Below, in pieces: positions 38,207-47,881 of a DNA stretch of 64,000 bases (the first letter of the stretch is position 1; the number at the start of each line of letters is the position of its first letter). This DNA comes from Neptunomonas japonica DSM 18939 (lineage in GTDB: Bacteria > Pseudomonadota > Gammaproteobacteria > Pseudomonadales > Balneatricaceae): positions 1 through 64,000 of the forward strand of contig NZ_AUGR01000013.1 in assembly GCF_000422765.1 (NCBI RefSeq). Direction: 5' to 3'. The notes below the pieces were generated by a model. It had not been told where the DNA came from, searched no databases, and was given only the letters and a program-made list of their open reading frames with translations. A program made the position numbers and the translations under genes.

Positions 38207-38635
38207 ATGATGTTAAAACAAACTGGCTTTACATTAATTGAGTTAATGATTGTTGTGGCTATTATTGGTTTGTTGTCTGCTATTTCAATTCCTGCCTATC
38301 AAAACTTCACTATACGATCGAGAATTTCAGAGGCATTGATTTTTGCTGGGATGGATAAAGTTACTGTCGGTGAAAATATTTCACTGAATAATGCCATAAA
38401 TTCGGGTTCTTGTTCGGGTGTACACATAGTTGCAGTAGCCAGTAGTACTGCTAATATTCTTTCATCTTCATGCGATGCATTAACAGGTACGCTCGTTTAT
38501 AATACGACAGTAAAAGCGGGCAGTATTACACTACGCCTTCAGCCTACATTAGATATCACTGGTTCAGTTACATGGGATTGTTTGGTTGATACAGCGGCGA
38601 ACAATAAATTTGTTCCTTCGGAGTGTCGTATATAA
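38207..38635 (+). CDS. Type IV pilin (copy 2)
   Basis: The 142-residue pilin has leader MMLKQTG and mature start [18 protein letters not shown]. The N-terminal helix is nearly the same as in copy 1, but the body is strongly diverged. It also has the C-terminal disulfide pair (WDCLVD...FVPSECRI). The ribosome site is weak. It may be a minor or alternative pilin made by low read-through of the terminator before it. Confidence 0.92.
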   Translation: MMLKQTGFTLIELMIVVAIIGLLSAISIPAYQNFTIRSRISEALIFAGMDKVTVGENISLNNAINSGSCSGVHIVAVASSTANILSSSCDALTGTLVYNTTVKAGSITLRLQPTLDITGSVTWDCLVDTAANNKFVPSECRI

Positions 38636-38665
38636 ATACAAAATTTTTTGAATCAATGGACATAT

Positions 38666-39013
38666 ATGAAACGCACAATCATTATTCTTCTTATCGCTGC
38701 TTGCGTAGCTGTCACTCTATATATCAACCAGACAAAAAAACTAATACCCCCTGAGGTTAAGGCAAAGGTTGAGCAGACTTTGTTGGATGATGTTTTGTTT
38801 CCTGCACGTCCTGTATGGTGGAGCGATGATAAAATTCTTGCAGTGGGTATCGCATCAGAAAGCATGACGGGTAATGCCGCAGCTGAGAAAGCATGTCAGT
38901 TACTTAAAAACCGTTCATTGCCTATCTCCGGGTTAATTATTGAAGTTTACGATGTGATTAAAATTCAAAAGGCCGATGACTGGAGCCTGTTAGGCTCAGG
39001 AAAGTGCCCGTAA
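38666..39013 (+). CDS. Small membrane-anchored protein, unknown function
   Basis: 115 residues beginning MKRTIIILLIAACVAVTLYI, a single membrane anchor or signal segment followed by a soluble periplasmic-looking domain (ILAVGIASESMTGNAAAEKA, end LLGSGKCP). The ATG at 38666 was preferred to an upstream TTG. It is 30 bp after the second pilin gene and probably co-transcribed, but nothing proves a pilus role. Confidence 0.7.
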   Translation: MKRTIIILLIAACVAVTLYINQTKKLIPPEVKAKVEQTLLDDVLFPARPVWWSDDKILAVGIASESMTGNAAAEKACQLLKNRSLPISGLIIEVYDVIKIQKADDWSLLGSGKCP

Positions 39014-39059
39014 GGTAGATTTTTATACTGTAAAACGACGTACTAAAATGATATAAAGT

Positions 39060-39084
39060 GCAGCCATTTCTTATTAATGGCTGC
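39060..39084. terminator. Hairpin between convergent genes
   Basis: GCAGCCATT/AATGGCTGC with a 7-base loop between the small membrane protein gene and the opposing gene. There is no long T-run, so it is a weak, possibly bidirectional terminator. Confidence 0.5.
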
Positions 39085-39093
39085 ATATCGTAT

Positions 39094-39483
39094 TTACATT
39101 AAGAACTGGTTCTTAAACCAACCCCACAGTCCTAAAGAGTAATTTGGGAATAGATCTATACCCATTGCAGACTTTATTAAATAAAGAACAATAAGTCCTA
39201 GCAATGTAGCAAAAGCCAAAAAAAGAGCTATCGCAAATGTCGTAGCCATGCGGGATAGCTCCTGTTCACGTCTTGTTAGATCGCGTTTGTTTCTACCTGC
39301 AAGAAAAACAAAATAATAACGCCAGCGCCAGATACGAAGAGTACCGCGCAGGTCTACTTTGTGCTGCCCCCATTTTCTTGCGCCAAAGGCTACTTTGAGG
39401 GCAGATAGCTGTTCTTGGCTAAAAGACTCTTTCAGATCATCAGGTAATCGTTCTTTCAAACCGTTTATAAAAGAGTCGCTCAC
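39094..39483 (-). CDS. Conserved membrane protein, unknown function
   Basis: 129 residues. The N-terminal half is soluble with many charged and aromatic residues (LRGTLRIWRWRYYFVFLAGR). One long hydrophobic segment follows (about 80-110, TTFAIALFLAFATLLGLIVL). It lies 28 bp downstream of nadC in the same orientation. I recall similar small genes beside nadC in related genera, with no known function. Confidence 0.75.
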   Translation of the reverse strand: MSDSFINGLKERLPDDLKESFSQEQLSALKVAFGARKWGQHKVDLRGTLRIWRWRYYFVFLAGRNKRDLTRREQELSRMATTFAIALFLAFATLLGLIVLYLIKSAMGIDLFPNYSLGLWGWFKNQFLM

Positions 39484-39511
39484 TATTGATTCTTGTCCTT
39501 AAGGTGAATAG

Positions 39512-40366
39512 TTAGATCAGACGCATGGACAAGTCAGTTGCACGACAGTGCTTTGTTAGTGCGCCAATTGATATGTAGTCAACACCGGTCTGAGCTATTG
39601 GCAGTAGAGTTTCATCTGTAATGTTACCTGATGCTTCTAATTTAGCTTGGGAGTCTTTTGCTAGTGCCTGATTGATAGACACGGCTTCGCGCATTTCATC
39701 TTCTGTGAAATTATCGAGCATTATAATATCGGCTCTAGCCTTAAGCGCTTGGTGGAACTGTTCAAGAGTTTCAACTTCAACTTCAACTTTTTTATTAGGA
39801 GCATTCTTTTTTGCTGTTTCAATAGCTTGAGCTATACCACCGCAAGCCATGATGTGATTTTCTTTAATCAAAAATGCATCATAAAGACCGATACGGTGGT
39901 TGTAACACCCACCACAAGTAACAGCATATTTTTGAGCCATACGTAGTCCGGGTATGGTTTTTCGGGTATCAAGTAAGCGTACTGAAGTGCTGGCCACTTT
40001 ATCTGCATATTGCTGGCTAATAGTTGCGGTACCAGAAAGTGTTTGTAAAAAATTAAGAGCACAGCGTTCTGCTGTTAGTAGTGAGCGAGCCGCTCCTGTA
40101 GCAGTAAAGAGAACTTGATCGGGTTTTATTCGGTCGCCGTCTTTTACTTGCCATTGAATTTGCATATCAGGATCTACTTGATGAAATACCTCATCAACCC
40201 ATGCGGAACCGCTGATCACTGCAGACTCGCGTGAAATAACACGTGCAGTTGCTTGCTCTGTTTGAGAAATTAACATGGCAGTGATATCGCCGGTGCCGAC
40301 ATCTTCAGCTAATGCGGCAGTGACGTTTGCGAAAATAACAGGTTTAAGGTCAGTGGTAGTTAGCAT
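39512..40366 (-). CDS. nadC: Nicotinate-nucleotide pyrophosphorylase (carboxylating) NadC
   Basis: Converts quinolinate and PRPP to nicotinate mononucleotide in NAD synthesis. The 284-residue protein has the family blocks [31 protein letters not shown] and [20 protein letters not shown], plus IMLDNF and SGNIT phosphate-binding segments. Divergent from ampD, a common arrangement. Confidence 0.97.
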   Translation of the reverse strand: MLTTTDLKPVIFANVTAALAEDVGTGDITAMLISQTEQATARVISRESAVISGSAWVDEVFHQVDPDMQIQWQVKDGDRIKPDQVLFTATGAARSLLTAERCALNFLQTLSGTATISQQYADKVASTSVRLLDTRKTIPGLRMAQKYAVTCGGCYNHRIGLYDAFLIKENHIMACGGIAQAIETAKKNAPNKKVEVEVETLEQFHQALKARADIIMLDNFTEDEMREAVSINQALAKDSQAKLEASGNITDETLLPIAQTGVDYISIGALTKHCRATDLSMRLI

Positions 40367-40473
40367 GAAGGTCCGGCCTTTTAAATAAAGGGTTGTATAA
40401 ATTTTACGTGGTAAAATACGTAAATTGAAGCAATGACGATTTTAACTGAATAGTATCAAGGCGAGTAGGTAAA

Positions 40474-41037
40474 GTGCTGAAAACAGCTTATAAAGTTCAT
40501 GGTGGCCGATTGCAAGGCAGTAAGTGGTGCCCTTCGCCTAATTATAATGAGCGAGCGCAACAAGTCAGTGTTGATGTGTTGGTCATTCACAATATTAGTT
40601 TGCCTCCTGCACAGTTTTGTAATGGCTATATTGAGGCATTTTTTCAAAATCGTTTGCCTACAAATGAGCACTCATACTTCACTGAAATTGCTGAGTTACA
40701 GGTGTCGGCTCATCTTTTAATTACACGCAATGGTGGTGTGATCCAGTTCGTTAATTTGAATGACAGAGCCTGGCATGCGGGAGAGTCTTGCTTTGAAGGG
40801 AGAAATAACTGCAATGATTTTTCTATAGGTATAGAGATGGAAGGTACTGATGATTTACCCTATACCTATCAACAGTATCAAGTGCTTGTTAGTGTAACAA
40901 ACTCGCTTATTGAAGCTTATCCTCAGATTAGCCGGCGGTCGATTGTTGGTCATGTTGATATTGCGCCGGGAAGAAAGACTGATCCTGGAGAATCGTTCAA
41001 TTGGCCTTATTTTAAGCAGCTACTTTGTGAATTATAG
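40474..41037 (+). CDS. ampD: 1,6-anhydro-N-acetylmuramyl-L-alanine amidase AmpD
   Basis: Cytoplasmic zinc amidase for peptidoglycan recycling; in relatives its loss induces AmpC beta-lactamase. The 187-residue protein has zinc ligands H39 (VIHNISLPP), H160 and D170 (GHVDIAPGRKTDPG), and catalytic Glu in IGIEMEG. The start is GTG at 40474 with an AGGT ribosome site 5 bases upstream. Confidence 0.96.
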   Translation: MLKTAYKVHGGRLQGSKWCPSPNYNERAQQVSVDVLVIHNISLPPAQFCNGYIEAFFQNRLPTNEHSYFTEIAELQVSAHLLITRNGGVIQFVNLNDRAWHAGESCFEGRNNCNDFSIGIEMEGTDDLPYTYQQYQVLVSVTNSLIEAYPQISRRSIVGHVDIAPGRKTDPGESFNWPYFKQLLCEL

Positions 41038-41125
41038 CCGAATCCTTAGAGGCCCTGTTTGGGTACTTTATTAGAGGTGAACGTTATTCTTAAGTACAGT
41101 TTTCTCGACGCATTAACGCTATAAC

Positions 41126-41140
41126 TGATAATTGTTTTCA
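41126..41140. promoter_or_regulatory. Candidate Fur box before fbpC
   Basis: TGATAATTGTTTTCA compared with the 7-1-7 Fur consensus TGATAAT-N-ATTATCA: the first arm is perfect and the second matches five of seven. It lies 45 bp before fbpC, as expected for an iron-repressed transporter gene. Confidence 0.5.
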
Positions 41141-41184
41141 TCTATTATACGTTTTCGAATATCAGCATACTTGGTTGTTTTTAC

Positions 41185-42231
41185 ATGTCTTCATTGTTAT
41201 CTGTTGAGTCTCTTTCCTGCTCGTATGCCAATCAATTGATTGTTGAAGGTGTTAGTTTTTCAATCAATGAAGGAGAGATTGCTTGTTTGTTAGGCCCCAG
41301 TGGTTGCGGTAAGACGACATTGCTGCGTGCATTGGCTGGTTTTAATACGGTAACTTCGGGCTCTATCTATATGCAAGGGCAGGAAGTCTCATCTAAAAAT
41401 ACTACGTTGCCACCTGAAAAACGCCAAATGGGCATGGTGTTTCAAGACTATGCACTTTTCCCTCATTTAAGCGTTGCTGATAATATTGCTTTTGGTCTTA
41501 AAAAAAGCTCAAAAGCTGATAAGGCCGCCATTATTCAATCTATGCTGCAACTAGTCAGGTTGCCGGACTTATCTAAACGTTACCCTCATGAGCTCTCAGG
41601 AGGACAGCAGCAGCGCGTGGCATTAGCTCGGGCTCTAGCGTCTCGCCCTCGTCTATTGTTAATGGACGAACCTTTCTCAAATTTAGATACAGAGATGCGT
41701 AAAGAACTTTCGTTAGAAGTTCGTGACATTATAAAACAGCAAGGAATAGCAGCGGTTGTTGTAACACATGACCAAGAGGAAGCATTTGTTATCAGCGATG
41801 TACTGGGTATTTTGGCAGATGGGAAGCTGCAGCAGTGGGGTACTGCTGAGTCTCTTTATTACACACCGCAAACTGTACAGGTTGCTAAATTTGTTGGTGA
41901 AGGCGAGCTGTTTGAAGGGGTTTGTCTATCTGAAACTAAAGTGCAGACCGAGCTTGGGCTTTTGGAGTTCGCAGAACCGCTTTTATTGGAGCTACAGCAA
42001 GCAGTAAGCCTGTTTATCCGCCCCGCAGATATCTTTCCTATAGCTGATAATAGCGGTCACGCAACAGCGCAAGTGCTTAGCAGAGAGTTTATGGGAGAAG
42101 CCACACGCTACCTTTTAAAGCTTGAATCAGGAAGAATTATTTCAGCATTAGTAAGAGAGTTACTACCGTTTAAAATTGATGATGTAGTCGGGATCAAAGT
42201 GGCTGTACATCGGCCAATTGTTTTTGCTTAA
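41185..42231 (+). CDS. fbpC: Iron(III) ABC transporter ATP-binding protein FbpC
   Basis: The 348-residue ATPase has Walker A GPSGCGKTT, signature LSGGQQQRV, Walker B LLLMDEPFSNLD and a C-terminal TOBE-like regulatory domain. It matches FbpC/AfuC of ferric iron uptake. Its permease and binding protein (fbpB, fbpA) are not adjacent but lie 1.8 kb away on the other strand, beyond the ligase gene. Confidence 0.85.
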   Translation: MSSLLSVESLSCSYANQLIVEGVSFSINEGEIACLLGPSGCGKTTLLRALAGFNTVTSGSIYMQGQEVSSKNTTLPPEKRQMGMVFQDYALFPHLSVADNIAFGLKKSSKADKAAIIQSMLQLVRLPDLSKRYPHELSGGQQQRVALARALASRPRLLLMDEPFSNLDTEMRKELSLEVRDIIKQQGIAAVVVTHDQEEAFVISDVLGILADGKLQQWGTAESLYYTPQTVQVAKFVGEGELFEGVCLSETKVQTELGLLEFAEPLLLELQQAVSLFIRPADIFPIADNSGHATAQVLSREFMGEATRYLLKLESGRIISALVRELLPFKIDDVVGIKVAVHRPIVFA

Positions 42232-42325
42232 GCGCAAAACAATCAATCCTATCCTATTATTTAATTCCGACGGTTAGAATAAGCATGCTAAAGAGTGTGC
42301 GGCCGATACAAATAAGGATTTCTCT

Positions 42326-44047
42326 TTGCGTTTTACATATTTGTTCTCGTATACAAATGCATCCTTTTGGTTTGCGTGCACTTTTTTATTTTTTTCTGCT
42401 TTTTATTATCATCCTAATATGGGAGGTGAAGGGCTATTTTTTCCTTATAATTCTGTAGTGTGGATAGCTATGGCGTTGGTTATTCCGCTGGCTATTTGGA
42501 AAATGTTGGAGCAACAGATTGTTCGGGTGCCTGCTTTTACTAGTTTGATTCTAGCTATGCCTTTATTAATCTTATTAGCAGGTTTTGTTGTTGGTATGGA
42601 GCAACCTCTCTCTTGGATGATGCGCATATTGGCTATATTACTAGGGTTTTCAGTCTTTTATTTGTTTTTCCAGTTCAATATTTCGCGCCGAGATATTCAT
42701 GGTTCGTTGTATCTTCTTTGTTCGGCGTTTATTGTTCATGCTTTTATTGGAATTGTTCAATTATTACCTGGCTCACTACTTTCGACATTAATTCCGAATG
42801 TAGGAAGCCAAATACCAATAGGTATGTTCCAGCAGCCTAATTTACAAGCTAGTCTTATGGCTACCGCCCTTAGTTTATCAGTCTATCTTTTGAGCGCGCC
42901 TGATTTTCATGGTCGTTCCACATGGGTTAAATTACTGCCAATAGTCTGTTTATTGCTCTCTTCTTTTGTATTACTTAGTGCCAGCTCACGTGTTGGTCTA
43001 ATCGGTGGTTCGGTTGGATTGGTTCTTATATTATCGGCACGTTATCGTTTGCTCAAACGTCGCCGGCAATGGGCATTAGGAATGCTGGTTGCGTTGCTGA
43101 TTGGAGGAGGCTCGGGGTTAATAGTTAATGATGGAGTGGTGCGCGCGTATTCTAAAATGGAACAGCTTGGTGCTGATGGTCAAGATGTTAGAAAGTATAT
43201 CTATCGTATTGGTTTAGATATTATTAGCGATAAGCCGCTTTTAGGTCATGGGATTGGTAGCTTTCAGCGGGTCTTTCATGATAAGGCTGCTGAGTATCAA
43301 GCTGAAGACAGTAATTTTAATCTTGGTGTAAGCTTTAGCCATCCCCATAATGAATTGCTTTTATGGGGGATTGAAGGCGGTATTGTTGGACTATTGGCTT
43401 TTGGGTTTGCTATAGGTGCTGTTATACGACAATTACTATGTTTGGGCTGGCAGAGAGGGGGGGCAATGGCAGGGCTATTGCTACCAATAGCTTTACATAC
43501 ACAGGTTGAGCACCCCTTTTATATCTCTGCTTATCATTGGTGTGTATTTTTATTTTTGTTATTTGTTCTATTTCAGCCAGGATGTAAGAGTTTTTCTCTG
43601 AACTTGAGCTCATTTTCAGAGCGATTGATTAAAGGTTTGTCAGGTGTATTGCTAATAGTTGTTCTTGGTTTTTGTGGAACATCACTATATTACTCATACC
43701 AAATAACTTACATAGTTTATTCAGGCGAAGCTAAAGTATCGGACTTAAGCTCAATGAGTAAACATCCCTACTTTTCTGATGTGGCGACTCGCTACATGTT
43801 GGCTAGCCTTTCAAGAACTGAGCAGTTATCAAAGGGTTCAGCTATAACACTAAATTATGCTCAATGGATGGAAACCTATCTTAAAAATAAACCTAATGCG
43901 GGGATATTTGTAGACTTGATCCGAGTTTATAGTTATCTGGGAGATTTTGAGCGAATGATAGTGACGATTAAGCGTTCACTTTACCTTTTTCCTGATCAGC
44001 CTTTATTGTTGAGCGTTGTTGATGAGGTGCTATCTAAAGATAAATAA
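42326..44047 (+). CDS. O-antigen ligase/PglL-type oligosaccharyltransferase (Wzy_C family)
   Basis: The 573-residue polytopic membrane protein has about ten or more hydrophobic segments. The Wzy_C signature region is GHGIGSFQRVFHD, then SFSHPHNELLLWGIEGGIVG, with HTQVEHPFY and a helical periplasmic C-terminus. This combination fits PglL/TfpO enzymes that move glycans onto pilins. Pilin genes stand 4 kb away, so a pilin-glycosylation role is plausible but unproven. The start is TTG at 42326, supported by AAGGA 8 bases upstream. Confidence 0.82.
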   Translation: MRFTYLFSYTNASFWFACTFLFFSAFYYHPNMGGEGLFFPYNSVVWIAMALVIPLAIWKMLEQQIVRVPAFTSLILAMPLLILLAGFVVGMEQPLSWMMRILAILLGFSVFYLFFQFNISRRDIHGSLYLLCSAFIVHAFIGIVQLLPGSLLSTLIPNVGSQIPIGMFQQPNLQASLMATALSLSVYLLSAPDFHGRSTWVKLLPIVCLLLSSFVLLSASSRVGLIGGSVGLVLILSARYRLLKRRRQWALGMLVALLIGGGSGLIVNDGVVRAYSKMEQLGADGQDVRKYIYRIGLDIISDKPLLGHGIGSFQRVFHDKAAEYQAEDSNFNLGVSFSHPHNELLLWGIEGGIVGLLAFGFAIGAVIRQLLCLGWQRGGAMAGLLLPIALHTQVEHPFYISAYHWCVFLFLLFVLFQPGCKSFSLNLSSFSERLIKGLSGVLLIVVLGFCGTSLYYSYQITYIVYSGEAKVSDLSSMSKHPYFSDVATRYMLASLSRTEQLSKGSAITLNYAQWMETYLKNKPNAGIFVDLIRVYSYLGDFERMIVTIKRSLYLFPDQPLLLSVVDEVLSKDK

Positions 44048-44076
44048 ACTAAGGTTATAGAAAACGCTGAGCTATC

Positions 44077-45747
44077 TCAATGCGCTGAACGAGTTCCTGT
44101 AATAGATTTGCTCAGCATTATTACTGGAATAATGCCTACCAAAACTATTAATAGTGCCGCTAACGCGCATTCTTCTAGTTGCTCATCTGATGCATATTGG
44201 TACACAAAAGTGGCCAATGTGTCGTAATTAAAGGGTCTTAAAATCAGTGTTGCTGGCAGTTCTTTCATACAGTCCACAAATACAACTAGCATGGCAGTTA
44301 ATAGGCCACCTTTAATCAACGGGAAGTGAACTTTCACTAATGTCTTTCCAGGTGACATGCCTAATGAGCGAGCCGCCATGTCCATGGTTGGAGTGACTTT
44401 ATTGAGTGAGCTATCAACAGCGCCTGTTGCTACAGCTAAAAAGCGTACACAGTAAGCAAAAATAACGGCAAAAACAGTTCCGCTAAGTAACAATCCCGTC
44501 GATATATCAAATTGTTCACGCATCCAAGCGTCCACTCTATTGTCAAACGCAGCCAGTGGAATGATGACTCCTATAGCCAATACAGCCCCAGGAAGAGCGT
44601 ACCCAAGACTAGAGAAGCGTACTGCAGATGTAAGTCCTAAGCGGTTTGGATTTAAGCGTTTGGCGTAAGTTAGTAATACGGCCAGTATTAGGCATAGTAG
44701 TGCTGCACCACCTGAGAGTAAAAAGCTGTGGCTGGCATGTTTTAAAAAATCTGTAGTGAAAAATTGATCGAGATGGCTGATTGAATATGTAATTAGCAAA
44801 GCGACCGGAATAATGAAACCTAATAGTATCGGTAGTAAGCAGGCAATAAAGGCGAGTATGCTGCGGGTGCGGTTTAAAGGGTAGGCTTGAATAGCTTTGA
44901 ATCGATCGGTGCTATGAAATTGCTTTTGTTTAGCGCGAGCTATGCGCTCTAGGGCAATAAGAACAACAACAAAGATCATCATCATGGTTGCTATTTGGGC
45001 AGCGCCGCCCAAGTTTCCCATATTGAGCCATGTATCATAAATGCCAGCACTCATGCTTTGTACCGCAAAATAGTCGACTGTTCCAAAGTCATTAAGCGTT
45101 TCCATTGAAACCAATGACAAGCCGACAGCAATAGAAGGGCGAGCGATAGGTAATGAGATGCGGTAAAAACTTTGCCAAGGAGTACAGCCCATCAAACGGC
45201 TAGCATCTTTTAGGCTCATAGATTGTTCTAAAAATGCCGCTCTAGACATCAAGTACACATAGGGATAAAGCACTAAGGTGAGCATCGAAATTGCTCCTGA
45301 TAGCGATCTGATCTCAGGAAACCAATAATCTTTAGCGGTTTGCCAACCAAAAATGTCTCTTATAAATACTTGAACGGGTCCTGCAAACTCAAGGATGTCC
45401 GTATAGATATAAGCAATAACATAGGCGGGAACTGCAAAAGGGAGTAATAAAGCCCATTCAAAAAAACGCTTTCCTGGAAATTGGCACATAGTTACTAGCC
45501 AAGCAGTACTTACGCCGATAATGACAGAAAGAGAGGCGACACCAACCATTAGCTTTAAGGTTGTACTAATATAAACAGGTAAAATAGTGTCGGCGAGATG
45601 TCGCCAGATATTTTCTTCTGGAAAGAAAGCCAGGTAGAACACCGAAAGAACAGGAAGCGCAACGAATAATGCCGCTCCCCAGCTACTGATGTACCAACCG
45701 GTAGTGTTACTAGCGCGTATTGGGCGTGTAATAGTGTTTGTATTCAT
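44077..45747 (-). CDS. fbpB: Iron(III) ABC transporter permease FbpB
   Basis: The 556-residue protein is a fused double permease with about 12 membrane segments. It has two EAA-type loops (DASRLMGCTPWQSFYRISLP and AARSLGMSPGKTLVKVHFPL), as in FbpB/SfuB. ATG at 45747 was chosen over an upstream TTG for lack of a ribosome site before the latter. Cotranscribed with fbpA. Confidence 0.9.
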   Translation of the reverse strand: MNTNTITRPIRASNTTGWYISSWGAALFVALPVLSVFYLAFFPEENIWRHLADTILPVYISTTLKLMVGVASLSVIIGVSTAWLVTMCQFPGKRFFEWALLLPFAVPAYVIAYIYTDILEFAGPVQVFIRDIFGWQTAKDYWFPEIRSLSGAISMLTLVLYPYVYLMSRAAFLEQSMSLKDASRLMGCTPWQSFYRISLPIARPSIAVGLSLVSMETLNDFGTVDYFAVQSMSAGIYDTWLNMGNLGGAAQIATMMMIFVVVLIALERIARAKQKQFHSTDRFKAIQAYPLNRTRSILAFIACLLPILLGFIIPVALLITYSISHLDQFFTTDFLKHASHSFLLSGGAALLCLILAVLLTYAKRLNPNRLGLTSAVRFSSLGYALPGAVLAIGVIIPLAAFDNRVDAWMREQFDISTGLLLSGTVFAVIFAYCVRFLAVATGAVDSSLNKVTPTMDMAARSLGMSPGKTLVKVHFPLIKGGLLTAMLVVFVDCMKELPATLILRPFNYDTLATFVYQYASDEQLEECALAALLIVLVGIIPVIMLSKSITGTRSAH

Positions 45748-45837
45748 TAGCCAAAGCAATAAAACGATAGCCGCGAAGACTACCGTTTTAACTTATTAAT
45801 GTCACTAGTGTATTAGTTAATTAAAAGACCCCATTCC

Positions 45838-46866
45838 TTAGTTATCAAAACCAACTTTATCAACCAGTTTCGCTGCTGCAGCACGTTGTGCAGATACTTT
45901 TTGTAAGTTGATCGAATCGCCTTTAAATTCACCCATGAATTTCTCGACCAATTCTGAGCGTGGAGTGTTCGGGCGTACAGGGAATTCGAAGTTAACATCA
46001 GCATAAAACTTTTGAGATTCTTTCTTTGTTAAGAACTCAATTAGTTTTTGTGCCGCAGCTGGGTGAGGGGCATTTTTAGTGATCCCTGCACCTGAAATAT
46101 TCATGTGCGTACCGCGGTCTGCTTGGTTAGGGAAAATCAAATTAACAGATTTCGCCCACTCTTTTTGCTCTGGATTTTTCTCGTTTGTTAACATCTTTCC
46201 GAAGTAATAAGAGTTACCTAGTGCAAGGTCACATACACCTTCTTTTACCGCTTTAACTTGAGCGCGATCGTTACCTTGAGGTTTGCGCGCAAGGTTTTCT
46301 TTAACAGCGTTTAACCAGTTTTCAGCTTTTGCTTCGCCATGGTGAGCGATCATGCTACCAATAAGAGAAAGGTTGTACGTATGCTTACCGCTACGTGTAC
46401 AGATGCGTCCTTTCCACTTTGGATCAGCCATCTCTTCATAAGAGGTGATTTCACCCTCTTTAACGCGCTCTTTAGATGCATAGACTAGGCGTGCACGTGA
46501 TGTTAGTCCTACCCAGCGACCTTCAGGATCACGGAACTGCTGAGGTACGTTCTTATTAACTACTTCACTTGTAAATGATGAAAACAGACCTTTTTCGGTC
46601 GCATCAAATAGAGGGCCGATATCAGAGGTTAATAGAATGTCAGCTGGTGAATTACGGCCTTCATGCTCTAAGCGTTCTAGTAATCCTTTCTTTGCAAAAA
46701 CAACATTAGTTTTAATGCCAGTCTCTTCTGAGAACGCTTTCAATAAAGGTTCAATCAGGAAGGGTTGACGGTAAGAGTAAATATTTACTTCTTCTGCCTG
46801 CGCCATGGAGTTGAAGCTCAGCGCTGTTGTGAGAGTGGCAAATGCAAACAGAGACTTGCGTAACAT
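45838..46866 (-). CDS. fbpA: Periplasmic iron(III)-binding protein FbpA
   Basis: The 342-residue protein has a signal peptide (cut after SMAQA), then EEVNIYSYRQPFLIEPLL. The tyrosine pair NSYYFGKM binds ferric iron as in FbpA/FutA. It delivers iron to FbpBC. A sigma70-type promoter overlapped by Fur-like sites lies upstream, so iron repression is expected. Confidence 0.93.
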   Translation of the reverse strand: MLRKSLFAFATLTTALSFNSMAQAEEVNIYSYRQPFLIEPLLKAFSEETGIKTNVVFAKKGLLERLEHEGRNSPADILLTSDIGPLFDATEKGLFSSFTSEVVNKNVPQQFRDPEGRWVGLTSRARLVYASKERVKEGEITSYEEMADPKWKGRICTRSGKHTYNLSLIGSMIAHHGEAKAENWLNAVKENLARKPQGNDRAQVKAVKEGVCDLALGNSYYFGKMLTNEKNPEQKEWAKSVNLIFPNQADRGTHMNISGAGITKNAPHPAAAQKLIEFLTKKESQKFYADVNFEFPVRPNTPRSELVEKFMGEFKGDSINLQKVSAQRAAAAKLVDKVGFDN

Positions 46867-46921
46867 AGTTTTTACCCTACTTATTAATGAATAAAATGAT
46901 TGAAAAAGTGAAACATGAAAA

Positions 46922-46981
46922 GATAACGCGAATTATTATCGTTAAGACATACAAAGTCAATGCGGATGAGTATAATTCTCA
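46922..46981 (-). promoter_or_regulatory. fbpA promoter with Fur-box candidates
   Basis: Minus-strand promoter TTGACT (46955-46960), 16-bp spacer, TAATAA (46933-46938). GATAATAATTCGCGTTATC (46922-46940) covers the -10 and matches 14 of 19 positions of the classical Fur box. TGAGAATTATACTCA (46967-46981) just upstream of the -35 is a second 7-1-7 type site. Confidence 0.65.
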
Positions 46982-47058
46982 ATACGATTCTCTTATAAGT
47001 TTATATTCCTTGATTCAGATCATATCCCTGTGGGTAATAGTGCTAATATTTTATGAGA

Positions 47059-47775
47059 TCAAATAATTGGAAATATCCGTGAAATGATGGCCGGAATAGC
47101 GGTTTCAACCCGTAAAATGCGTTCACCAACATGAAAAGGGGTGAGACCTGCTTGTTGAAGTTTCTCAACTTCGTAAGGAATGAAACCACCTTCAGGACCA
47201 ATTGCTAATGTAGTAGGGTCTATAGTGGGTTCTGGACAAGTAATGGCGTCGTAGGGGTGCGCAACTAAACCTCTAGTATTTAGGCTAATAGAAGGGAGTT
47301 CGTCTTCTACAAAGGGTTTGAAGCGCTTTCTTATATGTACGCAAGGCATTTGTGTATCGCCCGCCTGCTCTAAACCTAATTGAAGCTGTTCCTTAATCGA
47401 GTCTTCCGATAGTAAAGGAGTGGACCAATAGCTTTTGTCTACCCTATAACTATTTAATAGGTAGAGTTCTTTGACGCCCATTGTGCTGATGGTTTGTAAA
47501 ATACGTTTTAACATCTTTGGTCTAGGCAGTGCTAAAAGTAGTGTAAGCGGTAATGCTACTGGAGGTGGTTCGGACAGACTCACATGTAGGGTGACTTGTT
47601 GATCGTCAATACTGACGACCTCTCCTATACCTTTGTGACCGTTGATTTGTCCTATACGTAATAAAGAGTTCGGCTGCGCTTTATGAATATCGGCAATGTG
47701 TTTATGGCGTCTATCACGTAAACAAATATGTTGAGTGCTGCAAAAATCACTGTCTGTAAAAAGAATAAGATTCAT
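47059..47775 (-). CDS. rsmE: 16S rRNA m3U1498 methyltransferase RsmE
   Basis: SPOUT-class methyltransferase of 238 residues. Typical segments are LALPRPKMLKRILQTISTMG, IGPEGGFIPYEVEKL and LGERILRVETA-like GERILRVETAIPA forming the knot and SAM site. Divergent from the MATE gene. Confidence 0.95.
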   Translation of the reverse strand: MNLILFTDSDFCSTQHICLRDRRHKHIADIHKAQPNSLLRIGQINGHKGIGEVVSIDDQQVTLHVSLSEPPPVALPLTLLLALPRPKMLKRILQTISTMGVKELYLLNSYRVDKSYWSTPLLSEDSIKEQLQLGLEQAGDTQMPCVHIRKRFKPFVEDELPSISLNTRGLVAHPYDAITCPEPTIDPTTLAIGPEGGFIPYEVEKLQQAGLTPFHVGERILRVETAIPAIISRIFPII

Positions 47776-47881
47776 TAATTATTCGCTTGATTGCATCTTG
47801 GGAACATATTCTTCCATTATGACGGTTTTTCTTTTGCTTATCAGCCGTTAGGATAGCTGCTTACTTTGAATCGAGTTCTTT

